A stretch of 64,000 bases of DNA from DASZGL01 sp035938875 (GCA_035938875.1 DASZGL010000069.1:26476-90475), one strand, 5' to 3'. Numbered from the stretch's first letter, positions 1 to 8,918 are shown. A program made the numbers and translations. The notes: a model not told the origin generated them from the letters alone.

Positions 1-98
1 GGCAGGCTACCATACCTCTACAACTTGTACAAGATTACCCGTCGTATAAAGCCGTAATTCCTCGACTAGACAGGCAGGTCTGAGATGATGAGGCGGCT

Positions 99-767
99 GT
101 GGACGCCCCTGACGAACGTATCGCCGTTGCGCTCCTCGATCAGCAGGCGCTGGTACGCGAGGGGCTATGTGAGCTTCTGGAGCGAGAGTCCGACATGAAG
201 GTCACCGGGGTGGCTTCGCGACTTGACGAGGCGCTGCTTCTCGAACCCGAACCCGACGTCTTCGTTGCCGAGATCAACTTGCGCGACGCGCGCGGCCCCT
301 ATGTCGTCGCCCGGCTACGAAGTCGCTTCCCCGGGTCGGGGATCTTGGTGCTCACCACCATGACCTACGCCGATGAGGTCGAGGCCGCGTTCGCCGCCGG
401 CGCCAACGGTTACGGCCTCAAGGAGACCGCGGCAAGCGAGATCGTCAACGCCATACGCCAGGTCCACCGCGGCGAGGGATATCTCGACTCCACGTTGGGA
501 GCGGCGCTTACCCGGCGCGCCAACCGGCAGGACCCGGCGGCGGGCAACACACTCACACCACGAGAGGTCGAGGTGCTGCGACTGCTCGCCCTGGGTCACA
601 CCAACCTCGAGGTCGCCGAAAGGCTCAACGTGTCGCCCCGCACCGCAGAGGCTCACCGTGCCAACCTCATGGGGAAGCTGCGCGTCTGCAGCCGCGCCGA
701 GCTGGTGAGATTCGCTCTGGAGCACGGTTACCTCGGTCGCGCCGGCAGCAGCGACACCAAAGCCTGA
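99..767 (+). CDS. LuxR/NarL-family response regulator with atypical receiver
   Basis: This is a two-domain transcription factor: a receiver-like domain (about residues 8-125) and a C-terminal LuxR helix-turn-helix (about 152-212, starting LTPREVEVLRLLALG). It should bind DNA and regulate transcription in the cytoplasm. The receiver is unusual. The position normally holding the phospho-acceptor Asp reads VAEINL, so Glu58 replaces Asp, and the acidic pair near the N-terminus reads LDQQ instead of DD. A Lys is kept near residue 109-110 (GYGLKE). That pattern suggests phosphate-independent or constitutive action, which is an inference. A GTG start is used because it gives the full receiver. No histidine kinase is adjacent, and the gene is convergent with ftsQ. 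Confidence 0.85.
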   Translation: MDAPDERIAVALLDQQALVREGLCELLERESDMKVTGVASRLDEALLLEPEPDVFVAEINLRDARGPYVVARLRSRFPGSGILVLTTMTYADEVEAAFAAGANGYGLKETAASEIVNAIRQVHRGEGYLDSTLGAALTRRANRQDPAAGNTLTPREVEVLRLLALGHTNLEVAERLNVSPRTAEAHRANLMGKLRVCSRAELVRFALEHGYLGRAGSSDTKA

Positions 768-823
768 CGTCGCAGGTCCGATACAGCCGGGCCCTGCAGC
801 CTCGACAGCATCGTTGCCTTCGG

Positions 824-1912
824 TCAGTGCCCCTGTGGAGGCGGTGTTGGTCCGCCGACGGTGAAGTGCGCCGGGGTCGGTGGCGGTGTCGGTGTTGGCG
901 AGGGCTTCGGTGTCGGGGACGGCGTCGGTGATGGCGTCGCCGTCGACGTCGAACCAGTGGCGGGAACAGACGGCACGACATCGGGCTGCCCGGGCTTGCC
1001 CCCCACCGCGGGCGCTGCGGTGTTGACCAGATCGATGTAACCGAACGTCGGCACCAGCAGGTTGAGCTTTGGCTTCAGCGCTGCCAGCGCGTCGAGCTGA
1101 CCGGGGATCGCGGCGACATCGGCGTCGTTGGCGACGTTGCCGAGGATGGCCCTCCAGCCGGTGGCGGCGACGATGGCAAGACGGCCGTCAGGCTGCCAGT
1201 CGAAGCGTGCCACTCTGACGCCGAAGGTCGAAGGAAACGCTTGCTCGACGGCGACCAGGGTGCGCATCAGCGTCGGGTCGAGAGCCGGCTGTGTCCCGTC
1301 GGTAAACGGGCGCTCGTCGGTCAGCAGCGCCAGCGCCGGCAGCGTGAGGCCGGCAGCCGCAGCGGTGTCCAGGCTCTCGCCGCCGGGAGCTACGAGGCGA
1401 TCACCGCGCGCGTCGTGGACGCGGAGTACCGGCGTCCATTCGGTGATGCTGATGCGCACCGTCCCGGGGAGCTCGGTCTCCACCGCAGCGCTGCGCACCC
1501 AGGGCAGGTGCTCGAGGCGGCTGCGCACCGCCTGGCCGTCGACTGTGAAGATGCTCTGCGACGAGCCGATGTCCGCGGCGGAGATGATGGCGTCGCGCGA
1601 CATCAGCCGTGCGCCACTGATGGCGATCGTCGACACGTGGAACGTCGGTGCCAGCAGCAATGCGCCGAGCGCAACAAGCTGAACGAGGAGGACGACCAGC
1701 GCTGTCCTCCGCCGCGACCGCGTCGCCTTGAAGAGCTCGCCCACCTGGACGCGCGGCAGCGGTTGGCTGATGCGCCTGCGCCTGGTCGGCCGCAGCACCG
1801 TGCGCTCGGGCACGTGGAAGCGTCGCGGCACGCGGGGCGCGTCGGTGATCGATGCGGCGATGGCGCGGGCACGAGCGGTGCGCTGGGCGTGTTCGGCGCC
1901 CGCGACACTCAT
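824..1912 (-). CDS. ftsQ: Cell division protein FtsQ (POTRA domain)
   Basis: FtsQ is a bitopic membrane protein linking cytoplasmic division proteins to septal peptidoglycan synthesis (FtsQLB). The 362-residue product has a basic cytoplasmic N-terminus and one membrane helix (about residues 70-92, rich in L/V/A). A POTRA-like segment follows (FHVSTIAISGARLMSRDAI) and then the FtsQ core with LPWVRSAAVE. The C-terminus is a Pro/Thr/Ser-rich tail of about 45 residues, longer than usual and probably extracytoplasmic. The ATG overlaps the ddl stop as ATGA, which decides the start; an upstream in-frame start only adds sequence inside ddl. It is the last gene of the dcw operon; ftsA and ftsZ do not follow. 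Confidence 0.85.
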   Translation of the reverse strand: MSVAGAEHAQRTARARAIAASITDAPRVPRRFHVPERTVLRPTRRRRISQPLPRVQVGELFKATRSRRRTALVVLLVQLVALGALLLAPTFHVSTIAISGARLMSRDAIISAADIGSSQSIFTVDGQAVRSRLEHLPWVRSAAVETELPGTVRISITEWTPVLRVHDARGDRLVAPGGESLDTAAAAGLTLPALALLTDERPFTDGTQPALDPTLMRTLVAVEQAFPSTFGVRVARFDWQPDGRLAIVAATGWRAILGNVANDADVAAIPGQLDALAALKPKLNLLVPTFGYIDLVNTAAPAVGGKPGQPDVVPSVPATGSTSTATPSPTPSPTPKPSPTPTPPPTPAHFTVGGPTPPPQGH

Positions 1913-2865
1913 CGCGGCGCTTTCTCGCGATGACGCGCCAGGGCGTCGTCGATCAGACCCTCGCACATGTCGCCGAAGTCGATACCCGCCGCGCGGGCGG
2001 CGTCAGGCAGCAACGAGATCGGCGTCAGCCCGGGGATGGTGTTCACCTCGAGCACCCATGGCACGCCAGCGGCGTCGACGATGATGTCGACGCGGGAGAA
2101 GCCGCGGCAGCCCAGCAGCTGGTGGGCGCGCACGGCGCTGTGCTCCGCCGCCAGGCGCTGGTCGTCGGGCAGCCTGGCAGGAATGATGTGTTCGCTCTGA
2201 CCCGCGGTGTACTTCGCTGCATAGTCGTAGAGAGGACGGTGAGAGATGATCTCGAGGGTCGGTAGTGCCTTCGGTGGATTATGCCCGAGAATCCCGATGG
2301 TGACCTCCATCCCCGTCACGAATGCCTCGCAGAGCACGTCGTCGTGCCAGGCCGCGTCCGCGTACGCCGACTTCAGGCCATCCTCGTCCGCAACGATGGT
2401 GAGGCCGATGGTCGAGCCACTGCGGTTGGGTTTGACCACCAGGGGAAGACCGAGCGTGGCCGCCGCGCCGCGCATCTGCTCCGTCGCGGAGTCTGGGGGC
2501 GCGGTCCGCGCCACCACGATCCAGGCCGGCGTCGCCAGCCCACCGGCGGCCAGCACCCGCTTGGCCATGGCCTTGTTGAAGCACAGCGCCGAGGCGAGCA
2601 CGTCGCTGCCGGTGTAGGGGACGCCGAGCAGCTCGCAGACTCCCTGAACGGTGCCGTCCTCGCCGTAGCGCCCGTGTAGCGCCAAGAACGCGACGTCGTA
2701 AGCGCCACCGCGCAGCGCATCCCAGAGCTCTTCGTCGCCGTCAAGCTCAACGCATCGATGCCCACGCGCCTGGAGCGCGCCGATGACGTGGGCGGCGCTG
2801 TTGCGACTCACCTCGGCCTCGCTGCTCCGCCCCCCGGAAACGACGGCGATGCGCAACGGGGTCAT
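1909..2865 (-). CDS. ddl: D-alanine--D-alanine ligase
   Basis: This cytoplasmic ATP-grasp enzyme joins two D-Ala molecules into the dipeptide used by MurF. The 318-residue protein has the expected order: an N-terminal substrate domain beginning VVSGGRSSEAEVS, an ATP-binding region with LVVKPNRSGSTIGL, and a C-terminal metal/ATP region with SRVDIIVD and EVNTIPGLT. The last carries the usual Asp/Glu/Asn metal ligands. The length is normal for Ddl. The start at the ATGA junction with murB removes a long N-terminal extension that is only a murB shadow. It lies between murB and ftsQ and overlaps both by four bases, suggesting translational coupling. Confidence 0.95.
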   Translation of the reverse strand: MTPLRIAVVSGGRSSEAEVSRNSAAHVIGALQARGHRCVELDGDEELWDALRGGAYDVAFLALHGRYGEDGTVQGVCELLGVPYTGSDVLASALCFNKAMAKRVLAAGGLATPAWIVVARTAPPDSATEQMRGAAATLGLPLVVKPNRSGSTIGLTIVADEDGLKSAYADAAWHDDVLCEAFVTGMEVTIGILGHNPPKALPTLEIISHRPLYDYAAKYTAGQSEHIIPARLPDDQRLAAEHSAVRAHQLLGCRGFSRVDIIVDAAGVPWVLEVNTIPGLTPISLLPDAARAAGIDFGDMCEGLIDDALARHREKAPR

Positions 2866-3764
2866 TGCTGCTCGCCGACCATGACGATCTCCGGTTCGAG
2901 GTCGACCCCGAAGCGTTCGAAGACGGTGTCGTGGGCGACGCCGACCAGGGTGAGCACGTCGGCGGCGGTCGCCTTGTCGACGTTGACGATGAAGTTGGCG
3001 TGCTTCGCCGAGATCTGCGCACCGCCGACTCTGCGCCCCTTGAGGCCCGCTGCCTCGACCAGCCGCCCCGCGTGATCGTCGGGGGGATTCTTGAAGACGC
3101 TGCCCAGGCTGCGGATCCCCCACGGCTGCGTCGCCTTGCGCTGGGCAGTGATCTCCTCGGTGCGAGCACGGACTCGCGCGGGATCGTCGCGGTGCACGGT
3201 GAAGCGCGCGGCGACCACGACGTGGTGAACGAGGTCGTCCTTGAACCGCGAGTGGCGATAGGCGAAGCCGCACTCCGCGGCGGCGAGGGTGTGGCGCTCA
3301 CCGTCGGAGGCGAGGGTCTCGCACTCGACGAGGACGTCCTTGATCTCGGTGCCGAAGGCGCCGGCATTGCCGCGCACGCTGGCGCCGCAGGTGCCGGGAA
3401 TGCCGATGCCGAACTCCATACCCGCGATCCCCCTGCGGGCGCAATCGAGCGCCGCACGGGGCATCATGTAGCCGCCGCTCAGCTCGACAACGTCATCGGC
3501 AAGAGCGCGCAGGCTGCGATCGGTGATCTTGACCACCAGGCCGCGCACGCCGCCGTCGAGCACCAATGTGTTGCTCCCCGCGCCGAGCACCGACACGGGA
3601 ATGCCCGACTGGGCGCAGCGCGGCAGCAGCTGCTGCAGCGGCGCGGGATCGTCGAGGGCGAGGAACCAATCTGCGGGACCGCCGACGCCGTACTGCGTGT
3701 GCCGAGCCAGCCGCTCGTTGCGTTTCACCCCCGGCCAGGCGTCGAGCCAGTCAGACTGCGGCAC
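2862..3764 (-). CDS. murB: UDP-N-acetylenolpyruvoylglucosamine reductase
   Basis: MurB is a flavoenzyme that reduces UDP-GlcNAc-enolpyruvate to UDP-MurNAc with NADPH. The 300-residue product starts near the RHTQYGVGGPADWF motif. It has an FAD-binding PP-loop region with LGAGSNTLV, GIPGTCGASVRGNAGAFG, the catalytic-region segment FAYRHSRF, and the C-terminal signature SLGSVFKNP followed by GGAQISAKHANFIVN. This fits a type II-like MurB of compact length. A GTG start is chosen 14 bases inside the end of the upstream ligase gene; longer versions only read through that gene in another frame. It overlaps ddl by four bases. Confidence 0.93.
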   Translation of the reverse strand: MPQSDWLDAWPGVKRNERLARHTQYGVGGPADWFLALDDPAPLQQLLPRCAQSGIPVSVLGAGSNTLVLDGGVRGLVVKITDRSLRALADDVVELSGGYMMPRAALDCARRGIAGMEFGIGIPGTCGASVRGNAGAFGTEIKDVLVECETLASDGERHTLAAAECGFAYRHSRFKDDLVHHVVVAARFTVHRDDPARVRARTEEITAQRKATQPWGIRSLGSVFKNPPDDHAGRLVEAAGLKGRRVGGAQISAKHANFIVNVDKATAADVLTLVGVAHDTVFERFGVDLEPEIVMVGEQQ

Positions 3765-5160
3765 GCCGTGCCTCCAGCGCGGCAAGCATCCGCTTGGCGA
3801 ACTGGTCGAAGCCGCCAAGCGCGATGCAGAGGATGACGTCGCCGTCTTTCGCCATCGGCAGCAGCAGGTCGATCGCCGCCTCGGTGCTGCCGACGACACG
3901 CACCTCGCCGGTTGCCCGCGCGCGCTCGGCGACATCCTCGCTGCTCACCGTCGCCGGCAGATGTCGCTCGCGCGCCGCCTCGATGGGGCCGAGAACAACG
4001 AGATCCGCCCCCTCGAAGACACGCCGGTAGTCCTCGAGGAACTCCCTGGTCCGCGAGTAGGTGTGGGGGATGTTGACGACGATGAGTCGCGACGATGGAA
4101 ACCGCGCGCGCGCGGCGCGAACCGTGACGGCGACCTCGGTCGGGTGGTGGCCGTAGTCGTCGACGACGGTCACGCCGTCGACGCTGCCGACGATCTCGAA
4201 GCGACGCGACGCCCCCTTGAACGTGCGGCACGCCTCGAGGCAGGCGTCGAGCGACGCGCCGGCGAATCGCGCCAGCGCCAGCGCGGCGACAGCGTTCTGC
4301 ATGTTGTGGATTCCCGGCACGCTGAGCTCCACCGCAAACGCCTCGCCGCCGGAAGGCCGCACGCTGAAACGCTGGGCGGCGACATCGACGTCGCCGATGA
4401 GCCATTGCGACTGTGGCCCGATCCCGTACGTCTGCACCGGGCACGACGCGTGGCCGCGCAGCGCGAGGGACTCGGCCTCATCGGCGAAGAGCACCAGCAG
4501 GCCGTCACGCGGCATCGTCGACGCCAGTTGGGCGAACGGCGCGCGGTAGGACTCCATCGTCGGGTACACGTCGGGGTGATCGTGTTCCAACCGGGTGACG
4601 CACGCCGCCAGCGGATGCGCGTGGAGAAACTTGGGTCGCGAGTCCCACGGCGCCGTGGTGTACTCGTCACCCTCGATGACGAACGGGCTGCCCTCACCGA
4701 GCCGGGCACTGACACCGAAGTCGCGCGACGTCGCCCCCAGGCGGAATCCGGGCGACATCCCCGCGTGATCGAGCATCAGGGCGAGCAGCGCCGATGTCGT
4801 CGTCTTGCCGTGGGTGCCGCACACGGCGATGCGCATGCGATCGCGGGTCAGCTCCGCGTAGAACTCCGCCTCGCTGGTGATCGGCAATCCGCGCTCGACC
4901 GCCGCGGCCCACTCCGGATTCCCCTGGCGCACCTGGTTGCCGACGACCACGAGGTCCGGCAGGCCGAAGCGGTCGAGGTTGGCCGGCGTGTGCTCGTTGA
5001 CCCAGGGGATGCCGGCGGCGTCGAGGATGTCGGTCGTCGGCGGATAGGCGAACTCGTCGGAGCCGCTCACCGCGTAGCCCAGCTGCTTGGCGAGCAGCGC
5101 CGCGCCGCTCACCGCGTAGCCGCAGATGCCGAGGAAGTGGACGTGGCGGGGATGGTTCAC
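3751..5160 (-). CDS. MurC/Mpl-type UDP-N-acetylmuramate ligase
   Basis: This Mur ligase sits in the usual murC position. The 469-residue protein has the Mur N-terminal nucleotide domain (HFLGICGYAVSGAALLAKQLG), a P-loop CGTHGKTTT at about 114-122, a central domain with FVIEGDEY (about 160-167), and a C-terminal domain with VDDYGHHPTEV. Several motifs resemble Mpl, the murein-tripeptide recycling ligase, more than canonical MurC. They are GICG instead of GIGG, the YPP after GSD, and EGDEY followed by DSRPKFLH, where MurC usually has EADESD. It may act as MurC, as Mpl, or as both; sequence alone does not decide. It overlaps murG by ATGA and murB by 14 bases. Confidence 0.85.
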   Translation of the reverse strand: MNHPRHVHFLGICGYAVSGAALLAKQLGYAVSGSDEFAYPPTTDILDAAGIPWVNEHTPANLDRFGLPDLVVVGNQVRQGNPEWAAAVERGLPITSEAEFYAELTRDRMRIAVCGTHGKTTTSALLALMLDHAGMSPGFRLGATSRDFGVSARLGEGSPFVIEGDEYTTAPWDSRPKFLHAHPLAACVTRLEHDHPDVYPTMESYRAPFAQLASTMPRDGLLVLFADEAESLALRGHASCPVQTYGIGPQSQWLIGDVDVAAQRFSVRPSGGEAFAVELSVPGIHNMQNAVAALALARFAGASLDACLEACRTFKGASRRFEIVGSVDGVTVVDDYGHHPTEVAVTVRAARARFPSSRLIVVNIPHTYSRTREFLEDYRRVFEGADLVVLGPIEAARERHLPATVSSEDVAERARATGEVRVVGSTEAAIDLLLPMAKDGDVILCIALGGFDQFAKRMLAALEARRAAV

Positions 5161-6269
5161 GCCGCTGCGCCGTGGCCGCGACGATGCTCGGCGAGGACGT
5201 CGTGGAGCAGGGCGATGACCCGATCGGTGGCATCGGGGACGCCACTGCGCACGCTGGCGTCAGACATCGCACGCCATCGCGCTTCGTCGTGCAGTAGCCG
5301 CTCGACCTCCTCGCGAAGCCGCACCGCCGACAGTTCCTCGTCGGGCACCACCATCGCGGCGCCGGCCTCGACATACGCGGACGCGTTCGCGTTCTGATGC
5401 GCACCCGCGTAGGGATACGGCACCAGGATCATCGCTCGGCCGAGGACACTGACCTCGGCGAGTGACGAGCCTCCGGCGCGCATCAGCACCAGGTCGGCGT
5501 CGCGGATGCGCTCGGCGATGTCGTCGAACCACGCGGCGACGGTGTAGCGCTCGCGGATCTCTTCGGGGAGGCCGGCGCGCACGGGGATCGACCAATCGGC
5601 GTCCCGGGTCCCGCAGCTGTGAGTGACCACGAGCTCGGGGTTGGCCTCGAGAAGGTGATGGATGCCGCCGGCGACGGCATCGTTGATCCGCCGGGCACCC
5701 TGCGACCCGCCCATGATGAGCAGGTGCCCGCATCGCTCGCGTCGCGGCGCGGGCAGCGCGGCGATGACCTCGGGGCGCACCGGGTTGCCCGTGTGCACCA
5801 CGCGTGCGCCCGGCAACAGCTGCTTGGTCCCGGCGAACGACACCGCCACCGCCTGGGAGCGCTTCGCCAATCTACGCACGGCGCGTCCCGGCAGCGCGTT
5901 CTGCTCCATCAGCACCACGGGGACGCGCTGTGATCGTGCCGCCAGCACCACAGGGACGCAGACGTAGCCGGCGGCGCCGACGACGATGTCCGGCGCGAAT
6001 CGGTGGATGATGCGCCGCGCCCGCGCCACCGCACGCGGTAGTCGCAGCATCGCACCGACCATGCCCAGCGGTCGCGTGGTGTCGATGCCGCGGACGTCGA
6101 GGGTCTCGAGGTCCAAGCCCGCCGCGGGAACCAGCGTCTCCTCGATGCCGCCGCGACGGCCCACGAGCAGCACCGCCGCCGCCGCGTCAGACTCGCGAAG
6201 GGCTTGGGCGACGGCCATCGCGGGGGTCAGGTGGCCGCCCGTCCCCCCGCCAGCGATCAACGTGCGCAC
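5157..6269 (-). CDS. murG: Lipid II synthase MurG (GlcNAc transferase)
   Basis: MurG is a peripheral membrane GT28 glycosyltransferase that adds GlcNAc to lipid I to form lipid II. The 370-residue product begins with the glycine-rich GGGTGGHLTPA and carries VVGAAGYVCVP, LMEQNALPG, the donor-side GGSQGARRIND, and the C-terminal RAGGSSLAEVSVLGRAMILVPYPYA UDP-GlcNAc-binding region. The start is a GTG preceded by a strong purine-rich site (GGGAGAGG). This places the start well inside the ftsW reading frame, an 83-base overlap in another frame. A longer ORF exists upstream but its N-terminus has no MurG character. Confidence 0.94.
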   Translation of the reverse strand: MRTLIAGGGTGGHLTPAMAVAQALRESDAAAAVLLVGRRGGIEETLVPAAGLDLETLDVRGIDTTRPLGMVGAMLRLPRAVARARRIIHRFAPDIVVGAAGYVCVPVVLAARSQRVPVVLMEQNALPGRAVRRLAKRSQAVAVSFAGTKQLLPGARVVHTGNPVRPEVIAALPAPRRERCGHLLIMGGSQGARRINDAVAGGIHHLLEANPELVVTHSCGTRDADWSIPVRAGLPEEIRERYTVAAWFDDIAERIRDADLVLMRAGGSSLAEVSVLGRAMILVPYPYAGAHQNANASAYVEAGAAMVVPDEELSAVRLREEVERLLHDEARWRAMSDASVRSGVPDATDRVIALLHDVLAEHRRGHGAAA

Positions 6270-7524
6270 GTCGAGCCTCTCCCTGGCGGCGCCCCTGCGC
6301 TGAGATGTTGCACAGCACGCCGACGGCGAGCAGCGACATGAACAGCGACGAGCCACCGTAACTGATGAACGGCAGGGTGATCCCGGTGGTGGGGATGACA
6401 CCGGTCACCGCGCCGATGTTGACGAACGCCTGGATGGAGATCCACGCGGTGATGCCGCCGGCGAGCACCGAGCCGAAACGATCGGGAGCGCGCAGCGAGG
6501 TGCGCACACCGCGCCAGGCGAACATCAGGTAGCCGCCGATCACCACGAGACCGCCGATGAGCCCGAGCTCCTCGCCGATGATGGCGAAGATGAAGTCGGA
6601 GTGGGCTTCGGGCAGCCACTGGTACTTCTGGATGCTGTTGCCCAATCCCACACCGGTGAAACCGCCGCTGCCCAGCGCGATGAGCGACTGCACCGACTGG
6701 AAGCCGGCGTTGAGGGGGTCGGCGAAGGGATCACGGAACGACGACAGCCGGTTGGCGCGGTACGCCTCCATGGTCACCGCCAGGTAGCCGAGGGCGACGA
6801 GCACACCGAGCACGAACACCACGTGATGGATGCGGGCGCCGCTCAATGCCAGAAGGGCGACGCCGATGCACGCGAGGATGATCGCACTGCCCAGGTCGCG
6901 CTCGAGCACGATGAGGATGAGCAGGGCGCCGAGCAAGAAGCCGAACTGCCAGACCACGGCGAAGCGCCGCAGCACCGGTCCCCTGTCGACCAGCCAGCGG
7001 CTGAACCAGACGATGGCCACCAGCGTCGCCACCGCCGACGGCTGCACCGACAGCGGCCCCACCGCGAACCAGCGTCGCGCGCCGAGCTTCTCGGTGCCGA
7101 TGTGCGGCACGAGCACCGCGATCAACAGCACCACCGTGGCGATCGCCAACGGCCGCGAGAAGCGGTGCCACTTGTGATAGTCGAGGTTGGTGGCCACAAA
7201 CCAGGCGACAACTCCGCCGACCAGCCACACCAGCTGGTGCTCGAAGAAGTAGTTGGGATTGCCGAACCAGGCGTAGCCGAGCGCCTCCGACGCGCTGTAG
7301 ACCATGACCAGCCCGAATGCGCAGAGCCCGACGAGCGTTGCCATCAGCCAGCCGTCGACGCGGCTCAGCGTGCTCGCCGTCTCGCGGGCGCTCAGCCAGG
7401 CGAGCCCGCGGGTGCGCGACGGCCGGAACTCGTCGACCGTCGCCTCCTGCACCTGGGTGCGACGGTCGCGGCGCGACAGCGTGCGCGGCGCGGTTCCGCC
7501 GAGCGTCCTCGTCCGCGTCGCCAT
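6187..7524 (-). CDS. ftsW: Peptidoglycan glycosyltransferase FtsW (SEDS family)
   Basis: FtsW is a polytopic SEDS glycan polymerase that works with the class B PBP at the septum. The 445-residue protein has a roughly 55-residue cytoplasmic N-terminus, then about ten membrane segments. SEDS signatures seen are MVYSAS, GARRWFAVGPLSVQPS, LIVLERDLGSA, and the C-terminal PTTGITLPFISYGGSSL. After the last helix and CNISAQ the frame continues about 37 residues of Arg/Pro/Asp-rich sequence overlapping murG; this tail has no family counterpart. The ATG overlaps the murD stop (TGATG). It could be RodA-like by sequence, but its dcw location favours FtsW. Confidence 0.93.
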   Translation of the reverse strand: MATRTRTLGGTAPRTLSRRDRRTQVQEATVDEFRPSRTRGLAWLSARETASTLSRVDGWLMATLVGLCAFGLVMVYSASEALGYAWFGNPNYFFEHQLVWLVGGVVAWFVATNLDYHKWHRFSRPLAIATVVLLIAVLVPHIGTEKLGARRWFAVGPLSVQPSAVATLVAIVWFSRWLVDRGPVLRRFAVVWQFGFLLGALLILIVLERDLGSAIILACIGVALLALSGARIHHVVFVLGVLVALGYLAVTMEAYRANRLSSFRDPFADPLNAGFQSVQSLIALGSGGFTGVGLGNSIQKYQWLPEAHSDFIFAIIGEELGLIGGLVVIGGYLMFAWRGVRTSLRAPDRFGSVLAGGITAWISIQAFVNIGAVTGVIPTTGITLPFISYGGSSLFMSLLAVGVLCNISAQGRRQGEARRAHVDRWRGDGRPPDPRDGRRPSPSRV

Positions 7525-8918
7525 CAGCGCGCCACTCCGTCGACGGTCGCCGGTTGTGGGTCGGTGACACCGTGCAGCTCGCGCACGAGCGCAGCGAAGA
7601 CGGTACCCCGCTCCTCGAAGCTGGCGAACTGATCGAAACTGGTGTACCCGGGAGACAGCAGCACGACGTCGCCGGGTCGCGCGATCTCCTTCGCCACGCT
7701 GACTGCGCCCTGCAGCGTGGGCACCAGCGTGCGCGCCGAGTACCCGCGCGCCGCGAGCGCCGCATCGAGCTCGGCACCGGTGGCGCCACAGACGATGGCG
7801 TGGCGTGCGCGCTGGACCACCTCGTCGACCAGAGCCTCGGGTCCGACGCCCTTGCGTCCGCCGCCGCCGATCCAGACGATGGCACGGTCGCCGAAGGCGC
7901 GCAGCCCGACGATCGCCGACTCGGCGTTGGTCGCCTTGCTGTCGTTGATCCAGAGCACACCGTCGCGATCGAGCACAGGCTGCAGGCGGTGGTCGACCGC
8001 GTGGAAGTCGCGCACCGCGCGAGCGATCACCGCGAACGGGGTGTCGGCGGCGCGGGCCATGGCCACCGCGGCGAGGACGTTGCTGACGTTGTGGGCGCCG
8101 AACAGGGGGATGTCGGCGACGGCCATCACCGATCGCGGCTGTCCGTCCTCGATGGAGACGACGCGATCGTCGAGCACCGTGGCACCGTGAACATCGACCA
8201 GTCCCTCACCGAAGAGGCGCACCGGTGCCGGCGACGCCAGCGCCATGCCGCGCGTAATGGGATCGTCGGCGTTGAGCACCACCGCGCCGTCGGGGTCGGC
8301 GAAGTCGACGATGCGCTGCTTGGCGGAGATGTAGCGGGCCATGTCGCCGTGGCGGTCGAGATGGTCGGGAGTGACGTTGAGCACCGTCGCCAGCCGGCAC
8401 CGCGGACGGGTGATCGACTCCAGCTGGAACGACGAGAGCTCGAGCACCAGCCAGTCGCCGTCGCGGATCGAGTCGAGCCGGTCGAGCACGGTGTCGCCGA
8501 TGTTGCCGCCCACGTGAACACCGCCTCCGGCAGCAGCGAGGATGGCGCCGACCAGCGACGTCGTCGTCGTCTTGCCATTGGTCCCGGTGACCCCGGCGAT
8601 GTGGGCGCGGCAGCGCTCGAAGACGAGGTCCATCTCGCTGCGCACCGGGACGCCGTGAGCGCGTGCGGTCTCCAACACCGGCGCGTCCCAGCGCACCCCT
8701 GGGCTGGGACACACCATCGCCGCGCCGACGGCGACATCATCGGCGTAGCCACCGAGGACGACCTCGACCGACGGCGGCAGCTCGGCGGCGAGCGCGCGCA
8801 GCTTGCCGTCATCCCCCTGGTCGACGACGAGCACCGCGCAGCCCTCAGCGTCGAGGACTCGCGCGCAGGCGAGGCCGCTGCGCCCCAGGCCGATGACCAC
8901 AGCGCGCTGGCGACTCAT
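7524..8918 (-). CDS. murD: UDP-N-acetylmuramoyl-L-alanine--D-glutamate ligase
   Basis: MurD adds D-Glu to UDP-MurNAc-L-Ala in the cytoplasm. The 464-residue protein opens with a Rossmann-like VVIGLGRSGLACARVL, has the P-loop GVTGTNGKTTTTSLV, the central-domain motifs NIGDTVLD and LELSSFQLE, NVTPDHLDRHG, and the C-terminal NDSKATN and LLSPGYTSFDQFASFEERG typical of MurD. The start is set by ATGA overlap with mraY; upstream in-frame residues are a shadow of mraY. Its stop overlaps the ftsW start by one base. Confidence 0.95.
   Translation of the reverse strand: MSRQRAVVIGLGRSGLACARVLDAEGCAVLVVDQGDDGKLRALAAELPPSVEVVLGGYADDVAVGAAMVCPSPGVRWDAPVLETARAHGVPVRSEMDLVFERCRAHIAGVTGTNGKTTTTSLVGAILAAAGGGVHVGGNIGDTVLDRLDSIRDGDWLVLELSSFQLESITRPRCRLATVLNVTPDHLDRHGDMARYISAKQRIVDFADPDGAVVLNADDPITRGMALASPAPVRLFGEGLVDVHGATVLDDRVVSIEDGQPRSVMAVADIPLFGAHNVSNVLAAVAMARAADTPFAVIARAVRDFHAVDHRLQPVLDRDGVLWINDSKATNAESAIVGLRAFGDRAIVWIGGGGRKGVGPEALVDEVVQRARHAIVCGATGAELDAALAARGYSARTLVPTLQGAVSVAKEIARPGDVVLLSPGYTSFDQFASFEERGTVFAALVRELHGVTDPQPATVDGVAR

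Noticed and set aside
25..50. TTGTAC and TATAAA as a promoter for the response regulator
   Set aside because: Spacing is only 14 bases and the palindrome CTTGTACAAG overlaps the -35; not strong enough to list as a promoter.
1241..1933. Plus-strand ORFs within ftsQ and the many long plus-strand ORFs across the dcw cluster
   Set aside because: They are high-GC shadow frames rich in Arg/Ala/Gly/His without domains, antisense to conserved genes.
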